Assembly: GCA_010909165.1 (NCBI GenBank)
Contig: MU008194.1
Coordinates: 248,001-312,000, forward strand
Length of the DNA stretch: 64,000 nt
DNA from: Anthoceros angustus
Taxonomy: Eukaryota > Streptophyta > Anthocerotopsida > Anthocerotales > Anthocerotaceae
Direction of reading: 5' to 3'
A program made the translations under genes and the position numbers. Within the stretch, counting starts at the first letter, position 1; every line of letters begins with the position of its first letter. This document shows, in pieces, positions 59,107 to 64,000 of this stretch. The notes under the pieces were generated by a model, which ran no database searches, had not been told where the DNA came from, and saw only the letters and a list, made by a program, of their open reading frames with translations.

Positions 59107-60825
59107 TTAATTTGGTTTCAGATCCAAAAAGGCTTCCAGTGCAGTTACAAGGCGTGGGGCCATCTCCTGGTGTTTCAGACCCAGTTCCTGTCCCTGTATC
59201 TCCCGTCCTGGCCACAACATAACCATGAGACCGTGTCAAAGGAGTGCAATCCAGGGTTGATAAACCATCTCACAGAAAATTTGTGTACCTCAGACGCCCC
59301 AATTATTTTCTGCTTCAGCAGTCAGCCCCTGAGAATACAAGGATACCGCTAGAGCTGCTCTCATGTCTGGAAACTGTGACAACCCAAGAGTGAAACTGGG
59401 CCTCTGAGGGACTGTGACTTGGGTAGAAGCCAACGGCAGTGAGGTACGACCAGAAGTGTACCTCAGGATATCTTCTTAGAAGAGAGCGAAACTGCCGAAT
59501 AGCCTCATTGTCCCGACCGACTTGATAGAGCGCCTGCTTGGGTTAGTTTACAAGGAGCACATGTAAATGAGCAGACCTTGAGTAAGAGGGAAAACAGATC
59601 TGCATTAAATGGGTGGACTCTGTATAGCATGAAAATACCAACCAGGGCACAATTTGCAGCTGCAAATGAGAACTCAGGAGCAAGCTGAGCAGCTCTACGA
59701 TAGTTGGAGATGGCTTCATCCCATTTGCTCATGGCAGCCTGCAAGCACCATAACATACTGCATTTTAAGCTAGTGGCTTTTGTGATTGTCACCAGAATGA
59801 GCAGGGATTGGAATTCCAGCTAGGGTGTAAGATCAACCTGCAGAAGTGTGGGGTACGTGAGATGCTGCAGCTTACCAGCACGTTGCCCAGGTTGTTGAGA
59901 GCAGCAGGATCATTCGGCTGGACAGAAAGAACAGCCTTGTAGTCAGCAGCAGCCTCGTCATAGCGTCCAAGGCTCTCCAGTACAACCCCGCGGTTCAGAA
60001 CAGGATCCACTGCATAACTGTAGCATTTCCAGCTTCATCAGTCCTCGAACAACATTTTACTGACACCCCAGACCCCACTTGAGAGGATCAGAATTCACGG
60101 CAAGGAGGCCTTACGGTGCTAGCTCGATAGATCGGTCGAAATCCTGTAGAGCTTGCTCCATTTTTCCCTGTACAGCTAAACAGCATCAAGGCACTCCAAC
60201 AACTCAGCCATTGGTGGGAAGCACGTTCAAAAATCCGTGTGTAACCCCACTTGTGCCGATAACAACTCTAACCTGGCGACTGCGGCAGTTTCCACGGTTC
60301 CCCCAAGCTCTGGAAAGAATGTCAGGAACCCATTCGCTTCAATCTCTCCATACCTGTCGATAACTTCTGTCCAGAGTCTCTCCTCTTCCTCAATCTGCAG
60401 TACGCACCAACGCAGCTCCAGTCCAAAGACAAACAGCCATCAGCGCGGAAGGCTTGCTCATTCTCAACCTACATACCGTCGGTGCATCCAGTGCTTTTTC
60501 GAACACAATGGCAGCATCCCTCAGCCTTCCATCCGCTGGATCAAAAGCGCGTTTTGGGGCTTTCCCGAGATCGATGCTCGCAGGGACCACGGCCTGTGCC
60601 TGCTCCACACCAACGCCACATACGGCAGCTAAGGAGAACCACACCGGGGCCTGCAGAATAAGCCTTCTCCCAACACCTCTCCCGCCCCGTGGATTTCCAC
60701 CCTGTGATTCCTTGAACCCATGACCAGAAACCCGCAATCTGCCAGAGGTCGAAGCCGGAACTCTGATCCTGGGCCAAGCAGAATGCACTGGAAGCCGGAG
60801 GGGCAGGGGCAATCGAGAAAACCAT
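59107..60825 (-). CDS. TPR protein, thylakoid-lumen family-like, with indels
   Basis: Minus-strand exons: 60825-60477, 60394-60273, 60167-60115, 60009-59876, 59738-59643, 59533-59461, 59366-59289 and 59207-59107. The amino end looks like a bipartite plastid signal: a Ser/Ala/Pro-rich start (MVFSIAPAPPASSAF), then twin arginine, a hydrophobic stretch and AQA (GRRLILQAPVWFSLAAV). TPR units follow: MEQALQDFDRSIELAP, NRGVVLESLGRYDEAAADYKA, ALNNLGNVL, WDEAISNYRRAAQLAPEFS, QVGRDNEAIRQFRSLLRRYP. The close resembles DMRAAL...NNW...RRWPPRL. This matches the Arabidopsis At2g37400-type chloroplast lumen TPR group, whose role is unclear. Frame breaks lie between the signal parts (about 60,770), near 59,293 (GGC for GGCC), and near 59,160-59,175 (a C run). 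Confidence 0.8.
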
Positions 60826-61207
60826 GGCCTTCATCAATCATTCACAACTGTTCACGGAAGCGGCACCTCACGAACGTGGATGATGATGTTCCAGCGTTTG
60901 AGAAAAAGGCATTGAGACGAAGAACTTTTGAGGAACCCATCTTATTGACAGCGCATCTACCAACTCGGGAGGTCATGGCCAACCGGAAGGATACATTCAA
61001 ATGGGCAAGCAAGATACTGTGCCATCGGAACGTTTAGCTTGAACCTGGCATCTGGATTCAAGCATTCACTCCAGACATTGACCTACAATGGTTACGACTT
61101 TTTGATGACAGCTCTCCGCTACCACATCATTGACCTCCGGCTTCCAGGAGCCCAGCCACTCCCGAGGCTAAGACCTTGGTACAAGAGTGGAGAACTACTG
61201 AATGAGA
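60826..61207. other. Short intergenic region
   Basis: Between the start of the TPR gene and the stop of the KRTCAP2-like gene, both on the minus strand. It should contain the TPR promoter. No gene supported. Confidence 0.4.
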
Positions 61208-61883
61208 CTAAGAAGCTTTCTTCTTCGGGTCGGGCTGTTGATGCATCACTGCAGAGATTTTGTTCACTTCATACAAAAGGACGACTGAGAACAGTATGCT
61301 GCACAGGTACGCAAAACTCTATCAGTACCAATTCAACATAGTGGCAAGAAGGCTACATAGAATGCAAGAGAGGTTCCAAATCCCCACACTGACCATGTGG
61401 TACAAGAGACCCTATGCACGGAACCCGCTGCAACAGCAGCAATAGATTCGGCAAGGAGAACTGCAAATGATTTCCAAGCATTAGTGGATCTGTGATCACG
61501 AGCTCAGTAATCTTAGCAAACCTATGTCATACTGCAGCCGATACAACCAACAAGTTCTAATTCTAGGTTTTGCAGCTCAGCCACCCCAAAGTACTGTCAA
61601 CCAAGGTGAAGCGTACCAGCTCCCATCCGGTTCGCGATCCGAGCGACTCTTGTAAATTGCCAACAAACTGCAAATCCAAAGACACGTGATCAGAACCCGA
61701 ATATGGAGCAAAATAACGCTCGACAACCAGAAAACAGCAGGGGTCCTTACAGTCAAAACTAGGAGGAACAAAAGAGAACCGATGAAGCCGCCAAAGATGG
61801 TGAACAACTCAGTTGAAGCCAATTTCTCCTTGTAGACCTGCTGCAGCGAGTGTGATGACGAAGAGCAGAAAAGAACAGAGCAT
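61208..61883 (-). CDS. KRTCAP2-like oligosaccharyltransferase subunit
   Basis: In animals KRTCAP2/KCP2 is a small ER-membrane subunit of the oligosaccharyltransferase that N-glycosylates proteins. Four minus-strand exons: 61883-61751, 61667-61617, 61460-61394 and 61298-61208, about 114 residues, near the usual family length. They read MLCSFLLFVITL, then QQVYKEKLASTELFTIFGG, FIGSLLFLLVLT, FVGNLQESLGSRTGWEL, AESIAAVAAGSVHRVSCTT and LFSVVLLYEVNKIS. A KKKAS end fits a dilysine ER-retrieval signal. Three or four membrane helices are visible. Two small indels are needed to keep the frame: a lost TC in ACACTC-GCTGCAG near 61,846, and a lost G at the 61,617 donor. Both fit the consensus-error pattern of this contig. 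It is transcribed away from the methyltransferase gene. Confidence 0.85.
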
Positions 61884-62215
61884 CGAGTTGGCCGTGCTTG
61901 TCAAACGCTTCCGATCTGCCCATCACAACAATCCACAAGCTTCAGTTCCCAATTTCCAGCTCCGCAATTTCCACCACAAGTAGTCAAAACCCGTCCATCT
62001 GCAGCATCAAAGTTCCAGTTTCGCAGAAGCAAACCGTGACTGACAATCAACAGGCTGCGCCATGGCTGCTCGGATCTGCCCAACAACGGATCTAGCAAGG
62101 CGGTCCAGCGCGAAGCGAGATCAAAGATGCTCCGTTAGGGCAATTGGCCTAAACCCTTAACCCTCCGATGTCAGTTAACCGGCCTTCTGGGTTAGAAGCC
62201 ACCACAAGGAGAAGC
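61884..62215. promoter_or_regulatory. Shared 332-bp divergent promoter region
   Basis: The KRTCAP2-like gene (minus) and the N6AMT2-like gene (plus) start 332 bases apart, head to head. The interval must contain both promoters and 5' leaders. No TATA-like box is evident on either side, as is common for housekeeping bidirectional promoters. Inferred from position only. Confidence 0.55.
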
Positions 62216-63180
62216 ATGGCGGAGGAAGACGATGAACAGCCTCAGCTGAGCGTTGCTACTCTTGCTGCCCTGAGGAATGGATAGAGGAGAGGCAGGGCAA
62301 GAGGAAGATAAAGCAGGTGTTGCCGAAGACGGAGCTGTGGACATAGTGGCCGAGGATTGGCGTTTGAGCCAGTTCTGGTATAATGCTGCAACGGCAGCCA
62401 CTGTAGCAGAGGAGCTCCATCATCTTAGCAAGGCCTTCGATTCTGCTAGGATTGCCTGTGTCGCATGCCCCTCTTTATGTAGAACTCAAGGTGCTGTACT
62501 TTGGATGGGTTTGACGGTTCGACCGTATCAGACTGATTTCTGACGGGTAGAATGGGATGCTTTTGAATGCAGAACAAACACCGTGAAGTGGACGCTCACT
62601 TGTTTGAGTATGACCGACGGTTTGGGAAGTATGGCGATGATTTTAGTTTCTACGACTACAACTCCCCTCAAGATGTGCCAAACGAATGCCAGGGTGCTTT
62701 TCACGTCATCGTGGCTGATCCACCATACTTGGCAAGACATCATCTCTGCCTTAGCCTCAAGTTCCCAGTCAGTTGCAGAATCGAAGAATCTCAATGCTTC
62801 GTCGTGGTTAGCCTTTCTGACAAGCGTTTCAATCCATGCAGAGTGAAGAGTGCTTACTAAAGACTGTGCAGACTATGAAGCACCTCTCAGCTGACCCGGA
62901 AAAATCCATTTCTTGTTGCTTACAGGTAGTTGTCGAATTTCTGCAATGGGAGGATTGTGGGATCTGTTCGTGAAATGCATTGAAATTCATGGTAGTGGGT
63001 CGGGTTGTAGCTTGTCTTCTTGAAATGCACTGACCGTCCGTGGTCTGGGTTTTGCAGGTGCTGTTCAAAGAGAACGCGTTGCGGGGCTGATACATGCGTA
63101 TCCCTGCAAGTTCAGGCCACAGCATCAGAATGGTGCCCAACGCCCAACAATGGCACCCAATTAACGCCTAACAATGGCGC
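62216..63180 (+). CDS. N6AMT2/EFM5-like protein-lysine methyltransferase, 3' end missing
   Basis: The family (human EEF1AKMT1, yeast Efm5) is a seven-beta-strand methyltransferase that modifies a lysine of elongation factor 1A. Exons: 62216-62490, 62570-62731, 62842-62925, and about 63058-63180. Recognised text: PQLSVATLAALR, EDWRLSQFWYNAATA, ARIACVACPSL, VDAHLFEYDRRFGKYGDDF, FYDY, HVIVADPPYL (the Asp-Pro-Pro-Tyr catalytic motif), SEECLLKTVQTMKHLS, TGAVQRERVAGLIHAYPCKF and RPQHQN. The frame breaks near 62,280, 62,478 (two bases) and 62,912. After RPQHQN the sequence runs into a 17-bp repeat, and the expected end (an N-E-F-R segment) is absent. The second intron begins GC, not GT. Confidence 0.82.
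62732..62841 (+). other. Putative GC-AG intron
   Basis: Joining 62,731 to 62,842 gives DPPYL-SEECL, the expected family text, in frame. The intron then starts GCAAGA and ends CATGCAG. GC-AG introns are a known minor class spliced by the normal spliceosome. A consensus error turning GT into GC is also possible in this contig. Confidence 0.65.
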
Positions 63181-63205
63181 CAACGCCCGACAATGGCTGG
63201 CCATA
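63125..63205. repeat. Short tandem repeat (caacgcccaacaatggc words)
   Basis: The word caacgcc-x-acaatggc-x-cc recurs about four times with a period near 17-20. It interrupts the methyltransferase reading frame where its last exon should be. Confidence 0.75.
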
Positions 63206-63620
63206 CAATGGCCTGCGAAGGTAAGCATGTACGAACATGTACCATCGGCGGCGCGCCTTGTGGGCATAGAGGTGGTACCGCTCACAATAAGAACACTAAA
63301 GAAAATGCTAAAGAGCGTGACGTACTAGTATTAGAGCACTAGCGGCCCTCTCAACTTTTTCCCTCTCCATGCCATGTGTGTAAATGGGATTAATGGAGTG
63401 GAGGCGAGTGGCACGCCTCCTGCTTGAATGGACGCTCATCATGCCCCCACAAAATAACCCCAATCAAATTTAAAATAGCCCTCCCCTCACATTTTGAAGA
63501 AAAATGCTTTACAATAATCTGGGAATCACGTCATCAATCGGTAAATGGCCTCCTATCATATTTTTGTGATTAATAACAATAATAAAGAGTTTAAAAAATA
63601 AAGAACACATTTTGAGAAAA
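63206..63620. other. No recognisable gene
   Basis: Contig end. AT content rises toward the N at 63,621. Nothing supported. Confidence 0.4.
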
Positions 63621-64000
63621 NAGTAACCAATATAAGTTTGAAATCCTCAAGAATAAGATATGTTGTGACCATCATGCTGAAATTGTATTTATTTTTTTAT
63701 AATATCCATAAAATATCTTTTGGTAAGAGAATAAAAATCCACATGTCACCGACCTACTATTTCAGATTATCTTGATAATGTATGAATAACAAAATACATA
63801 AGTCATGGTATATGAGGTACATATTATATAAGTGAAGTAAAGCTTCAACGCTCCTACTAACTACTGTAAATGGATAAAACACCAACTTATTATAAAAAGA
63901 TAATACAAAGTTTGGAATATTCATTTAACAACACAAGAAGACCTGGTTGTGAAATGAAACCGCTTAATTATTTTCCAAGAAACTATGATCACTTCAAGCT
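63621..64000. repeat. Single-N join followed by second copy of 52738-53104
   Basis: An N at 63,621 is followed at once by the same sequence as 52,738-53,104, with small indels. The original copy leads straight into the 3' end of CCD8 (stop at 53,163), so the continuation beyond this window is expected to hold CCD8 sequence again. Confidence 0.95.

Overview
This is nuclear DNA of a land plant. Genes are split into many short exons with GT-AG introns, several proteins are plastid-targeted, and there is a CCD8-type carotenoid cleavage dioxygenase, WRKY and F-box/kelch genes, decayed plant-type PPR genes, and much retrotransposon debris. The decayed PPR repeats and the moss/fern-like LINE reverse transcriptase suggest a seed-free vascular plant, most likely a fern. 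That is an inference, not a proof. A run of 10 N at 52,536-52,545 and a single N at 63,621 show a scaffolded draft assembly.

Layout. 1-9.5 kb: GC-rich low-complexity sequence, then decayed retroelement gag-like ORFs on the minus strand, with three nested direct duplications. 9.5-12.5 kb: unrecognised ORFs. 12.6-17.7 kb: a 15-exon gene for a multi-BRCT protein like TopBP1/MEI1 (+), with a textbook U12 AT-AC intron. 17.9-19.7 kb: a WRKY gene with a variant WRKYGE core (-). 20.5-22.4 kb: a four-exon F-box/kelch gene (-). 24.9-29.6 kb: a six-exon gene for an unrecognised 1279-residue coiled-coil protein (+) with a long Asp-Lys-Asp-Gly-Asn repeat domain. 31.3-33.4 kb: a PPR pseudogene (-). 34.5 kb: a small two-helix membrane protein (+). 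35.4-41.1 kb: plastid-type peptide chain release factor 3 (-), with exons 6-9 duplicated in tandem. 41.5-52.5 kb: LINE, Ty3/gypsy, Ty1/copia and PPR relics plus several tandem repeats.

After the gap come CCD8 (strigolactone pathway, -), a transposon-like element with 200-bp inverted repeats just upstream of it, a thylakoid-lumen type TPR protein (-), a KRTCAP2-like oligosaccharyltransferase subunit (-), and a divergent N6AMT2/EFM5-like lysine methyltransferase (+). Genes in this block, and the duplicated part of RF3, carry many one- or two-base indels, often in homopolymers. The genes at 12.6-22.4 kb and 24.9-29.6 kb have consistent splice phases throughout. The simplest reading is poorly polished consensus and false duplication in part of the scaffold, not mass pseudogenisation. 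The last 379 bases repeat 52,738-53,104, so the sequence past the window probably enters a second copy of the CCD8 3' end.

The genes do not form a functional cluster. The items most worth following are the DKDGN-repeat protein, the U12 intron, the variant WRKY protein, and the element in the CCD8 promoter.
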